A DNA stretch of 32,197 nt, taken from NCBI GenBank assembly GCA_050287725.1, contig JBNKCL010000085.1:1-32197 (forward strand). The letters run 5' to 3'. The stretch comes from CBFDBF01 sp050287725. Lineage in GTDB: Bacteria; Pseudomonadota; Gammaproteobacteria; Chromatiales; Chromatiaceae. Both the position numbers and the translations under genes were made by a program. Shown in pieces: positions 25,501 to 32,197 of the stretch (the first letter of the stretch is position 1; each line of letters opens with the position of its first letter). Under the pieces are notes generated by a model. That model saw only the letters and a list, made by a program, of their open reading frames with translations. It ran no database searches and was not told where the DNA came from.

Positions 25501-25896
25501 CGGCATCTGCCGGGTCAGCGAGGAACAGAGGGCGTCGATGGTCTGAATCCGAAAGCGGTTGGGGTTTTGCGCCAAGCCCCAACCACGCTGACGATCCCGC
25601 TCCAACGCCGCCTGCGCCAAGCGCCAGCTCTGCCGCCGGTGCTCCTCCTCCGGTTCGGGGCTGCGTGCCGCCTCCAGCGACTCCAGGATACGGTTGCGCA
25701 TCTCGCCGGCCGCCTTGCGGGTAAAGGTGAGGGCGATGATCTCCTCCGGGTGGTCCACCGTGGCGAGCAGCCGCAGATAGCGCTGGATCAGCAGTTCGGT
25801 CTTGCCGGAGCCGGCCGGGGCCTGCACGATGAAGGAACGTTCCGGCTCCAGCGCCCGCTCCCGCTGCCGTTGATCGGAAACCGGACGGCCGCTCAC
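22501..25896 (-). CDS. AddA/RecB-like UvrD-family helicase-nuclease
   Basis: 1131 residues from a GTG at 25896, chosen because its TGA/GTG overlap (GTGA) couples it to the AddB-like gene and GGAGGA lies 6 bases upstream. Walker A is APAGSGKT (26-33). Superfamily-1 motifs follow: LLVDEFQDTS, FAVGDPMQSIYRFREA and LLYVAATRARERL. The C-terminus holds a PD-(D/E)XK nuclease block with VNVVIDRTF and RWIIDFKTS. It unwinds and cuts double-strand DNA ends for recombination repair, as half of a heterodimer with the next gene. The length is normal for AddA. RecB-type alternatives are less likely, since no RecC or RecD gene adjoins. Confidence 0.93.
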   Translation of the reverse strand: MSGRPVSDQRQRERALEPERSFIVQAPAGSGKTELLIQRYLRLLATVDHPEEIIALTFTRKAAGEMRNRILESLEAARSPEPEEEHRRQSWRLAQAALERDRQRGWGLAQNPNRFRIQTIDALCSSLTRQMPLLSNFGGPTAVVEDGGELYREAARTTLRLLEEGREEWSDAVAGLLRHLDNDIPRVEGMLADMLAKRDQWLRHVVASGELEQERQVLEAGLRRLVEESLQELCTLFPPGLEADLLGLARYAAENLRAADKEQSPLVHCLELTAIPGTAAEDLPQWSGLAELLLTQAGTLRKGVTKEIGFPAPSGTKDAAEKGRRQTAKDAFLALIAQLRDSDVLVEQLAGVRRLPPVAYSEGQWAILQALFQLLKIAVAQLKLVMAAHGQVDFIEVALGAIAALGEEEAPTDLALALDYRIRHLLVDEFQDTSFGQFELLRRLTAGWEEGDGRTLFAVGDPMQSIYRFREAEVGLFLRARREGIGQIVLEPLTLSVNFRSQQGIVDWVNSAFARVFPEVEEIAKGAVPYTSSEAYHEELSGPAVRVHPCLLRDDEAEARQVAALVQEARERQPDGTIAILVRTRSHLHTVVPRLRNAGLRFRAVDVDPLGERPVVYDLLALTRALLHPADRLSWLAILRAPWCGLTLADLLVLTGEERKATLWERIQDAGVCERLSPDGAQRMVRMREVLTATLAERRRRPLALWVEGAWLALGGPATVQTRTELEEARLFFTLLQQVDQGGDLEDFARLTEAVEKLFAPPDAEADNTLQIMTLHKAKGLEFDTVILPGLGRITGRDDPRLLQWLERPAGDGVSDLLLAPIKRADEQEDPIYNYLRSLGTEKTRLEEGRLLYVAATRARERLHLLGHVGFDAKTEEPKPDARALLASLWPAVASEFTRSAWVPATPEPSGLPAMMPLRRLPGSWQLPPVPAANWQSAERPDESAVDELRLEFDWAGETARQIGSVVHRYLQRFGEEGIAGWDSARIRSLRPAMGRMLAYRGVAEELRKSAVDRIEAALLGVHNDERGRWIFSDQHSECRSEYALTARKKEGLVNVVIDRTFVDTEGVRWIIDFKTSVHEGGGREQFLDREQKRYRAQLEGYAEVFRRKERRPIRLGLYFPLLGGWRSWEA

Positions 25897-28622
25897 GCCC
25901 CCTCCTCCGGCGCGCGGGTCCACCCGTCGCTACGCTCGTGGATCCGGCAGAGCGGCGGCAGCGGACAATACCGGCAAGTCTTCGAAGGATCCTTGGGATC
26001 GACCTCGGCGCGGCCGGCGAGGAGCTCTTGCGCCAACAGCTCCAACCGGACACGCCAGCTCGCCAGCAGCGCCTCCCAGGAGGCGTACTCCTGCGCCTGT
26101 CGGTCGGTGGAGAAGGCACCCACCCCCGGCACCACCCCCGCGTCCCGAGCCACTCCCAGGAAACCGCAGTGGCCGGAACGCATTCGGCCCAGAAAGAGGC
26201 CGGACACCTCCTCTTCGCCGGCAGTGCAGGCATAGAGCGGCAGTTGCGGTTCCTCCAACCGCTCCTGGTACCAGCCCCGGGTCTTGGGGTCGCCGGTCTT
26301 GTAGTCGATGATCGCCAGGCTGCCGTCCGACAGCCGATCGATGCGGTCCGCCTTCAGATGGAACGCCAGACCGCCGATTTCGGTCTCCCGTTTCCGCTCC
26401 AACGCCTCCACCCGGAACGGCACCCGTTCCTTCTCCAGTTCCAGCCACTGCCGGATCAGGAGCGTCAGCCGCTCCCGCTCCAACTCGGTGAACCGGGGGG
26501 TGAGGGTCTGCGGACGCCGGGGTTCCAACCGCCGCAGACCTTGATCCACCGCCGCCCCTACGATGCGGGCCAGTTCGGCATCCGATGCGGCCAGCAGGGC
26601 AGCGTGATCCTGAAGCTCCGTCCATACCTGTTCCAGGATGGAGTGCACCAGGTTTCCGCGATTCCGCGCATCGAGACCCGACTCCGGTTCCGCCACCGGC
26701 ACGGCGCCCAACCGGTGGTTGGCAAACGCCCGGAAGGGACAATCGGACTGATCGGCGAACAGCCGCGTCCCCCCGGCGACCGGCCGGTGAGGTTCCAGCG
26801 GAGGCCCATGCCGGTCTTCCAGGGACTCCGGCCGGCAACTGTCGAACTGGAGCGCCGCGAGATCGTCGTTCCGGTAGAGGTCCAGTTCCTCCGGCCGCAG
26901 CGCAGGAAGACCGGCGAGCAGCGGACTTGCCCGCAGCTCCCGTTCTCCATCCCGGCAGGGATGGCTCATCACCACCTCGGGGGCGCCGGCACACAACCGC
27001 CGGGTCACCAGGGTGGCGAACTCCAACTCCCGTTCCGCCGCCGCACGGGGGACACCGAGTTCCCGTTGCAGCCTTACCGGCAACAGCGGATTGGGATCGG
27101 CCGCCTGCGGCCACTGATCGTCGCTCAGCCCCAGCACCCAGAGATGGTCGAAGGCGAGGCCCGCCGCCTCCAGGAGACCCAGCACCTGAATCGGGGCCTC
27201 CGGACTCTCCGGTTGAAACAGGGTGTCGGCACACAAGGCACGCAGTCTCCCCAGGGCGCCCTCGAAGGTCATGGAGCGTTGCACCAGCCCCAACGTCGGA
27301 AAATGTTCCAGCAGTTCGCGAAACCGCTGTGCCTGTTGATACTCCTCGCTGTTCAGATAGCCGCTGTTCGGCCACCCCGCCGCATCCAGCAAGGCGATAA
27401 AGCGATCGGCCCAAACGGCGGGCTCCCCCCGGCGCGGCAATCGGTCCAGTTCGGACCGGAAGTTGCGTAAGGAGCGCTCCAAAACCGGACAGGCCTCCGC
27501 CGCAGAGTCAGCGACCGACTGGACCTGCCGGTGCAGGACTCCAAGCGTTATCTCCCGCTCCCCGATCCGCTCGCGAATCCGGGCATCCAGCTGCGCCCGG
27601 CGCAACCATTCCGACTCCGCCCCCGCCAGAAACGGGGAACGCAACAACCGGCCGAGCCCGACGCAGGAGAGCTCCCCCTGGGCCAGTTCCAGCAGCACCA
27701 AGGCATCGCTCACCACCGGATAACGGGGCAGCGGCCGACCCAACGAGAGATTGTAGAGCGGAGAGAGATGCGACCTGCCCGGCAGGGTCGCTTCGGGATG
27801 GAACACCCGCTCCAGCTTCGCCGCCACCTGTTCCCGCAACTCCGTGAATTTGGGTATGACCAGCCCGATGCGCGCTTCCGGGTTTTGCTCCAGCCGCCGG
27901 GCCGCCCACCGGATCGCTGTTTCCAGCTCTTGCTCGGCGTCCGCCAGTGCCACCCGCCGTAGCGTTCCGTCCATCGCGTCATCCGTCAGCACCGCCACTT
28001 CGCATCCCTGTTCCTTGAGGGTTGCGAGCAGTTGCTGCTGTTGCGGAGTGAATGCATCAAACCCGGCGAGGATCACCCGCGGCGGCAGGGGGAGTTCACC
28101 GGAACCAAGGTGGGCGCTCACCAGATCCGGCAACCCTGCTTCGTCGATCCAGTTATGATGGAGGCACTGTTGCAGATATCGATCGGCCCAGTTGAGGAAC
28201 TCCCCGGTCTCCGGGGTAGCCCACTCCTCAACTCGGTTCCGTTCCATGCGCCACTCGATCATCAGCCGCCACGCCTGCTCGGCACTGCGGGCGATCGCTC
28301 CCACTTGGAGAAGAGCTTCGAACCCCGCTCTCTCGTCCTCGCGAATGACCTGCTCCCAAAGTAAGCGGGACTGGTGCAGAGTCAGCAACCGCCGGTCGGA
28401 GACACCCAGCTCCAACAGCAACTCGTAACTGCTCCGCAGCCAGGTACCCCAGGGCAGGATCTGCGGCCGCTCCCACACCGCCGCACCCAGTTCCCATTGC
28501 TGCCGGTCATGGCGGGACCGCAACTCGCGGGCCAGGCGGTTATTCGCTGTCAGCAGCAATGCCCCGGCGGCGAGTTCCTTCAGCACCTCGATTGATGTCA
28601 GTATTGAATCGCTCCGGAACAT
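25893..28622 (-). CDS. AddB-like helicase-nuclease subunit with iron-sulfur nuclease domain
   Basis: 909 residues from the ATG at 28622; the open frame to 28817 is unsupported and overlaps intergenic sequence. The N-terminus has a degenerate helicase-like pattern (LLLTANNRLAREL), as in the AddB inactive motor. The C-terminal PD-(D/E)XK nuclease has AIIDYKTGDPK. Cysteines that could hold a [4Fe-4S] cluster are present: one in QSDCPFRAFANHR and CRYCPLPPLC (C-x2-C-x5-C) near the end, the AddB/Cas4 arrangement. It matches a proteobacterial family often labelled probable DNA repair protein. It overlaps the AddA-like gene by 4 bp and should act with it. Confidence 0.92.
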   Translation of the reverse strand: MFRSDSILTSIEVLKELAAGALLLTANNRLARELRSRHDRQQWELGAAVWERPQILPWGTWLRSSYELLLELGVSDRRLLTLHQSRLLWEQVIREDERAGFEALLQVGAIARSAEQAWRLMIEWRMERNRVEEWATPETGEFLNWADRYLQQCLHHNWIDEAGLPDLVSAHLGSGELPLPPRVILAGFDAFTPQQQQLLATLKEQGCEVAVLTDDAMDGTLRRVALADAEQELETAIRWAARRLEQNPEARIGLVIPKFTELREQVAAKLERVFHPEATLPGRSHLSPLYNLSLGRPLPRYPVVSDALVLLELAQGELSCVGLGRLLRSPFLAGAESEWLRRAQLDARIRERIGEREITLGVLHRQVQSVADSAAEACPVLERSLRNFRSELDRLPRRGEPAVWADRFIALLDAAGWPNSGYLNSEEYQQAQRFRELLEHFPTLGLVQRSMTFEGALGRLRALCADTLFQPESPEAPIQVLGLLEAAGLAFDHLWVLGLSDDQWPQAADPNPLLPVRLQRELGVPRAAAERELEFATLVTRRLCAGAPEVVMSHPCRDGERELRASPLLAGLPALRPEELDLYRNDDLAALQFDSCRPESLEDRHGPPLEPHRPVAGGTRLFADQSDCPFRAFANHRLGAVPVAEPESGLDARNRGNLVHSILEQVWTELQDHAALLAASDAELARIVGAAVDQGLRRLEPRRPQTLTPRFTELERERLTLLIRQWLELEKERVPFRVEALERKRETEIGGLAFHLKADRIDRLSDGSLAIIDYKTGDPKTRGWYQERLEEPQLPLYACTAGEEEVSGLFLGRMRSGHCGFLGVARDAGVVPGVGAFSTDRQAQEYASWEALLASWRVRLELLAQELLAGRAEVDPKDPSKTCRYCPLPPLCRIHERSDGWTRAPEEGA
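25901..25908 (-). promoter_or_regulatory. Ribosome binding site deciding the GTG start of the AddA-like gene
   Basis: GGAGGAGG on the minus strand ends just before the GTG at 25896 (core-to-start spacing 6). It lies inside the end of the upstream AddB-like gene and shows that the second cistron starts at GTG rather than at the GTG further upstream. Confidence 0.75.
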
Positions 28623-28813
28623 TCCTCGTCTCTGCGATTTGGGTGCCAAATGTCGGAATAAATACCCGAATCTCGTGATTCGGTATTGCAACCGGGGAGA
28701 GAATCCAATGGCGCTTCGCTGGTCACCATAACCGTGCGATGGGGCGGCGGCGATCCCGCCCGGCCGAAGCACGGCAGGGTAAAGCAACTCCGGACGCCAA
28801 TCCCCCCGGCATA

Positions 28814-30202
28814 TCAAATCCCCAGCCGTTCAATCAGGGGTTGCAGCTGTTTCTCATAACGCTTCCATCGTTTCACCGAGGTGTTGTAGATCGGTTTGCG
28901 CACCTGGAATTTACTGGCAGTCACCACGCCCCGCCTGGTCTTATGAAAATCGAGGCAACCCTCTTCCCAGGGGAGTCCGCAAAAAGCGAGCAACGCTTTG
29001 CTGCTTTTCTCCTGGTCGGAGACAAGGTCCTCATAATGAATATCGTGGATACGGCCAGGGAAGGTTTTCTTCCAATGCTGCATGATTCTTTTGTAGCCGA
29101 GATAGACCTCCGCCAAATCCTCCAGCGCGAATGAATACTCCTGCCCCTTGCTGAAATTCTGAAAATAACAGGACAGGCATGTATCGATAGGATCCCGGAC
29201 AGTATGGATAATCTTGGCGTTCGGAAACATTAGCATAATCAGTCCGACATGCCGGAAGTTGATTGGTGTTTTATTGACTACGCGATCCGCGCCCCGAGAG
29301 AGTGACTTCAAACGACTGATATATTCAAGCGCAAGCTCTAACAGGTTGATATGGGAAAGCCGCTCCAAACAAAGGGGATAAGGGTTGTTCTTTCCTATAT
29401 TCGCTTCGATTGTCGTACTGATCGCCTGGATGTCGTTGAGTTCACCGGCCCCGAAAACACCGGAATGACTGGCCAGTATCTGCTCCACCAGGGTGGTTCC
29501 GGAGCGGGGCATTCCCAAGACGAAGATAGGCGTGTGATCGTACAATCCCCATTCGCTCCGCAAACTGACAAATGCGGGAGTAAACACCTGTATCTGGCGA
29601 TCTATTTCCTGCTGATATTGCTTGGCTCTGAATTGCGCTCCCTTCAGTGTGTTGCCCTTGTGATAATACTCGAATGCCCGATCATACTGTTCCGAGTCGG
29701 CACAAATCTTTGCGGCCGCGAAACACAGGTAACTGCTTTGCTGATCCGTGAGCGCCCCGGAGTCTAACTGAGCCTCAATTTTCCGTAGCAGCTCATCGTC
29801 GCCCTTGAATGACCTGCATTCAGTAAGCCCTTGATAGGCCTCTGCATAATCCGGCTTTAACCGAATCGCTTCCTGAAAATGATGAACCGCTTTCTCTTGC
29901 TCACCCATACGAGCGCACACACCTGCATAATTATGGTGGAAATGCGCCAGATCCGGCCGCAACTGCAACGATTTCCCGAGATCCCGAAAACCGCCTTCGT
30001 AGTCGCCATTGTGCATCTCAACCACTCCGTGGAAGTGCAGCGCAGCCGCGTCATCGGGATTTTTCTCAAGGATTTCAAGATAGATTCGATCCGCCTCCGC
30101 CAGCTTATCCTGTCGATGAAGCGAGAAAGCTTCCTCAAGTTTGCTGGACTGCATGACGCCTTTGAGTTGTAGCTTTTGTGTATCCGCAGGCTTCAAGGCC
30201 AT
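28814..30202 (-). CDS. TPR-sulfotransferase (PAPS-dependent)
   Basis: 462 residues from the ATG at 30202. An inner ATG at 30154 has a better ribosome site (AAAGG) and would give 446 residues. Residues about 20-180 are TPR-like helices (DKLAEADRIYLEIL and repeats). The C-terminal half is a sulfotransferase: the 5'-phosphosulfate loop GMPRSGTT (230-237) and the 3'-phosphate motif VRDPIDTCLSCY (335-346). It would move a sulfuryl group from PAPS to an acceptor. In other bacteria this fusion often acts on glycans or peptides; the acceptor here is unknown. The 3' end is 191 bp from the AddB-like start. Confidence 0.9.
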   Translation of the reverse strand: MALKPADTQKLQLKGVMQSSKLEEAFSLHRQDKLAEADRIYLEILEKNPDDAAALHFHGVVEMHNGDYEGGFRDLGKSLQLRPDLAHFHHNYAGVCARMGEQEKAVHHFQEAIRLKPDYAEAYQGLTECRSFKGDDELLRKIEAQLDSGALTDQQSSYLCFAAAKICADSEQYDRAFEYYHKGNTLKGAQFRAKQYQQEIDRQIQVFTPAFVSLRSEWGLYDHTPIFVLGMPRSGTTLVEQILASHSGVFGAGELNDIQAISTTIEANIGKNNPYPLCLERLSHINLLELALEYISRLKSLSRGADRVVNKTPINFRHVGLIMLMFPNAKIIHTVRDPIDTCLSCYFQNFSKGQEYSFALEDLAEVYLGYKRIMQHWKKTFPGRIHDIHYEDLVSDQEKSSKALLAFCGLPWEEGCLDFHKTRRGVVTASKFQVRKPIYNTSVKRWKRYEKQLQPLIERLGI

Positions 30203-30581
30203 ACCCCCATGGTGAATGGTAATTCATGGCATTTTACCATTTGGAACCATCTTGGGGGGTGATTGCCAGGCAGTATCGCAGGCCCCGCCGCTCTCCTGAT
30301 CGCCGTTCGGTACCGAAACCCGGCCCGCAGCACCCTGAATTCCGCCCCGACCCGGACCGCAACCAACTCTTTCGATCGAGCAGCAATACTTGTCCGTATT
30401 AATTTGCGAATAGATGCCTCTCTCTCCGTAATCACCGGAGAAAGGAACAGGTCGGAGAATTATCCCGATTTCCCGAACGGATGCGCGCCGAACAAGGACA
30501 GGAAGACAACCGATTAAGCCAAAGCGACAAAATCAGTAATTGCAGTCAGGAATATCGCGTTACAGAAAGACAGTCCGGAGA
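30203..30581. other. Intergenic region before the sulfotransferase
   Basis: About 380 bp with no supported gene. A small stem TCCG/CGGA (around 30426-30440) is the only structure noted. A short open frame here (30193-30435, minus) has no family character and overlaps the start of the sulfotransferase gene. Confidence 0.4.
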
Positions 30582-31064
30582 CTAGGCGGCAGTCTCGTTT
30601 CGATACAACACGCTTTCGATGATCTTGTAGAGGCCGCCGCGCGTGAAGGGTTTTGGAAGAAACCCGTCCGCACCCACTTTCGCCGACCAGAATTGGTCAA
30701 TGACCTCTTCGTTGCCGCTGATCATGATGATGGGAATATCCTTGGTCCTTTCCTCTCTTCGCAGATGGCGGGTGGCACGGAAGCCGTTGATACCCGGCAT
30801 CATGATATCCATGATAATCAGTTGCGGCTGATGGGTGATGGCTTTCTCGATGCCGATTTCGCCATCCTCGGCGTGCAGCACCCTGAAATGCCCCTGTTGC
30901 AGCATGCGCGACAGGGCGAATCGAACCGTTTTCGAGTCGTCCACCACCAACACGGTGGTATCAGTACTTGGGGTGGTACGGCGATTCGTCCTACGTTCAC
31001 CTTTGCGGCGACTTTTCTGCTCTCTACCCAGACGAAACAGCGATGCGAGGTTAAAACGATCCAT
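30582..31064 (-). CDS. CheY-like response regulator with basic N-terminal tail (PilG/PilH-like)
   Basis: 160 residues. AAGGG stands upstream of the ATG. Residues 14-30 are a basic tail (REQKSRRKGERRTNRR), then a receiver domain with paired Asp42/Asp43, phospho-acceptor Asp86 in IIMDIMMPG, Ser116 and Lys138. No output domain follows. The family pattern (LVVDDSKTVRFALSRML) is that of PilG/PilH and related chemosensory regulators of twitching. No kinase is adjacent; the basic tail may bind nucleic acid or a membrane. Downstream, the sulfotransferase starts after 380 bp. Confidence 0.85.
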   Translation of the reverse strand: MDRFNLASLFRLGREQKSRRKGERRTNRRTTPSTDTTVLVVDDSKTVRFALSRMLQQGHFRVLHAEDGEIGIEKAITHQPQLIIMDIMMPGINGFRATRHLRREERTKDIPIIMISGNEEVIDQFWSAKVGADGFLPKPFTRGGLYKIIESVLYRNETAA

Positions 31065-31243
31065 ATTCGAACCCTTATCCTGATGACCTCAGTTTCTCGG
31101 ATTAGCCGAAGAAATCATCTTAAAATCTCCGGCGGTTTATTTTTGTGGATTACTTCAATAAATACAACCATGCCAAATTTAACACGTTCATTCCCGAATA
31201 TGTAATACCGCATATCTATCGGCTGATCGCGCCTTCGAAGCCG

Positions 31244-31270
31244 GCCCGAAACACCCCGTCCGTTTCGGGC
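31244..31270. repeat. Hairpin with 9-bp arms between response regulator and comEA
   Basis: GCCCGAAAC (31244-31252) and GTTTCGGGC (31262-31270) are perfect arms with a 9-base loop. It follows the comEA terminator in the direction of transcription and may be a second stem. No T-run is attached. Confidence 0.5.
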
Positions 31271-31275
31271 AGCAC

Positions 31276-31308
31276 GAAAAACGCGGCGGACACCGGACGG
31301 TGCCCGCC
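31276..31308 (-). terminator. Rho-independent terminator of comEA
   Basis: On the minus strand a stem of about ten pairs with one mismatch (31285-31308, loop GTCC) is followed by GCGTTTTTC. It lies 24 bp beyond the comEA stop. Confidence 0.75.
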
Positions 31309-31331
31309 AAAAAGCACGGCTCGACCGGACC

Positions 31332-31619
31332 TTACTTGGCGGCCGTGGAGGGGACCTTCCCGATAGTCAGATTGGCGCGATTGTCTTCGAGGATCTTGTC
31401 TCCGACCCCCTTCACCTGCACCAGATCATCCACTTTCTGGAATGGTCCATGCTCGGTGCGATAGGCGACGATCGCCTCCGCCTTGGACATACCGATACCC
31501 TGCAGACCGGCGGCCAAGGTCGCCGCATCCGCGGTATTGATATTGACGGGTTCTGCAAATGCGAAGCTCGAAACGAGCAACAGAAACAGTGCGAGAATCA
31601 TCCTTGCTGGACGTACCAT
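31332..31619 (-). CDS. comEA: ComEA-family helix-hairpin-helix DNA-binding protein
   Basis: 95 residues from the ATG at 31619, which follows GGAGA; the frame is open to 31655 but that start lacks a site. A signal peptide (cleavage after AFA) precedes the NINTADAATLA block and two helix-hairpin-helix motifs, GIGMSKAEAIV and GVGDKILE. It is short, as is usual for gammaproteobacterial periplasmic ComEA-like proteins, which bind DNA and help draw it in through the pilus-driven uptake system. Other competence genes are not in the window. Confidence 0.92.
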   Translation of the reverse strand: MVRPARMILALFLLLVSSFAFAEPVNINTADAATLAAGLQGIGMSKAEAIVAYRTEHGPFQKVDDLVQVKGVGDKILEDNRANLTIGKVPSTAAK

Positions 31620-31654
31620 GTCACTTTCTCCTTTCTTTCTATTCCTTGAAAGCA

Positions 31655-31683
31655 CCCCTCGCTCCTGAGGGGCGGATTTGTCG
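31655..31683 (-). repeat. Second copy of the REP-like CGACAA...ATCCGCCCC element
   Basis: On the minus strand CGACAAATCCGCCCCTC (31683-31667) leads to GAGGGG at the far side, as in the element at 13897-13968. CCCCTC (31655-31660) and GAGGGG (31667-31672) pair over a 6-base loop. A TGTCGTT / AACGACA stem (31679-31696) adjoins. It lies after pyrF and could act as its terminator. Confidence 0.45.
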
Positions 31684-31727
31684 TTGCAAAACGACAGAGG
31701 CGAGGGTAAAGGCGGCGTACGCCCGTG

Positions 31728-32197
31728 TCAACCCGCCTCGAAGGCGGCGATCTGATGCCGGATTGCCTGCAGACTCGCCAACGGATCGGGGGCGGCGGTG
31801 ATCGGTCTACCGATCACCAACAGATCGGCGCCGTTGGCAAGGGCGGCGGCCGGGGTCATTACCCGTTTCTGGTCATCGGCGGCGGCGCTCTCCGGCCGTA
31901 CGCCCGGGGTTACCAGAAGAAAACCGTCCGCCACCAACGGCCGGACCGCGGACGCCTCCAGCGGCGAGCAGACGATTCCGTCCATCCCGGACTGTTCCGC
32001 CAGGCGGGCCAAACGAATTACATTCTCCTCCGGCTCTCCCGGGTATCCCACTTCCGCAAGATCCTCCCGGCCCAGGCTGGTCAGGATGGTGACCGCAGTC
32101 AATAACGGACGCCGGGGCAGCGCTTCGAGGCGCTCCCGTGCGGTCTCCATCATGCGACGACCTCCGGAGGCGTGAAGATTGATCATCCAGACCCCCA
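31728..32197 (-). CDS. pyrF: Orotidine 5'-phosphate decarboxylase, C-terminal part (cut by window edge)
   Basis: Continues beyond the right edge; 156 residues are visible. GVWMINLHASGG, then TAVTILTSL, GIVCSPLEA, LLVTPGVRP and NGADLLVIGRPIT are the conserved C-terminal TIM-barrel blocks of PyrF. The catalytic D-x-K-x2-D motif lies in the part outside the window, so activity cannot be checked. It decarboxylates OMP to UMP in pyrimidine synthesis. comEA lies 108 bp downstream, an arrangement common in gammaproteobacteria. Confidence 0.95.
   Translation of the reverse strand, partial: GVWMINLHASGGRRMMETARERLEALPRRPLLTAVTILTSLGREDLAEVGYPGEPEENVIRLARLAEQSGMDGIVCSPLEASAVRPLVADGFLLVTPGVRPESAAADDQKRVMTPAAALANGADLLVIGRPITAAPDPLASLQAIRHQIAAFEAG

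Noticed and set aside
25938..27470. A 510-codon plus-strand frame opposite the AddB-like gene
   Set aside because: Proline, glutamine and arginine-rich shadow without motifs.
30193..30435. An 80-codon minus-strand frame before the sulfotransferase
   Set aside because: Overlaps the sulfotransferase start and has no recognisable features.
1..32197. CRISPR array, tRNA, rRNA, phage genes or complete IS
   Set aside because: No regularly spaced direct repeats, cloverleaf with TTCRA loop, transposase or phage structural gene was seen.

Overview
The window looks like a chromosomal segment of a GC-rich gammaproteobacterium. The best lineage clues are a homo-oligomeric ATP sulfurylase (Sat) of the kind found in sulfur-oxidising Chromatiales-like bacteria, a ComEA/PyrF neighbourhood, a PilG/PilH-like receiver, a small MscS channel, and an AddA/AddB-like helicase-nuclease pair of the proteobacterial type. 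The sulfur-oxidiser assignment is inference. No rRNA, tRNA, CRISPR array, complete insertion sequence or prophage gene was seen.

Layout. Positions 1-6.3 kb hold envelope functions: a YfbK-type von Willebrand lipoprotein (cut by the left edge) and a ChaN-PDZ lipoprotein on the minus strand, then, divergently, an exported M1-like metallopeptidase, a small unnamed protein and an exported mini-secretin-like protein. An MscS channel follows at 6.4-7.2 kb. From 7.3 to 9.1 kb there is a run of very small proteins (Cys-rich CPXCG, small membrane proteins, a membrane zinc ribbon, a DUF2892 protein) closed by a strong terminator. On the minus strand come a membrane diguanylate cyclase with an intact inhibitory site and a NudF-type Nudix hydrolase.

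From 11.7 to 13.9 kb on the plus strand lies a self-contained three-gene island: a haem-oxygenase-like dimetal oxidase (HDO), a mononuclear cupin and an FMN-binding PNPOx-like protein. HDO and cupin are the two catalytic domains fused in the N-nitroso-forming enzyme SznF, so this is the best candidate in the window for an undescribed metabolic system. It has its own long leader with possible promoter and fold, and ends at a strong hairpin shared with the convergent signalling genes.

From 14.0 to 20.5 kb on the minus strand a giant hybrid sensor kinase (periplasmic solute-binding domain, five PAS, two duplicated Cys-containing GAF domains, kinase, receiver) is followed after 33 bp by a receiver-HD-GYP phosphodiesterase. 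With the diguanylate cyclase upstream, this stretch is biased to c-di-GMP signalling. Sat (21.0-22.2 kb) stands alone with a terminator hairpin and an AT-rich palindrome upstream. The AddB-like and AddA-like genes (22.5-28.6 kb) overlap by 4 bp at a GTGA junction. A TPR-sulfotransferase, a PilH-like receiver, ComEA and the C-terminal part of PyrF complete the window, all on the minus strand.

Base composition changes along the window. The helicase-nuclease and envelope regions are visibly very GC-rich, while about 7.2-13.9 kb, and especially 11.3-11.7 and 12.5 kb, is AT-richer, which suggests an accessory region.
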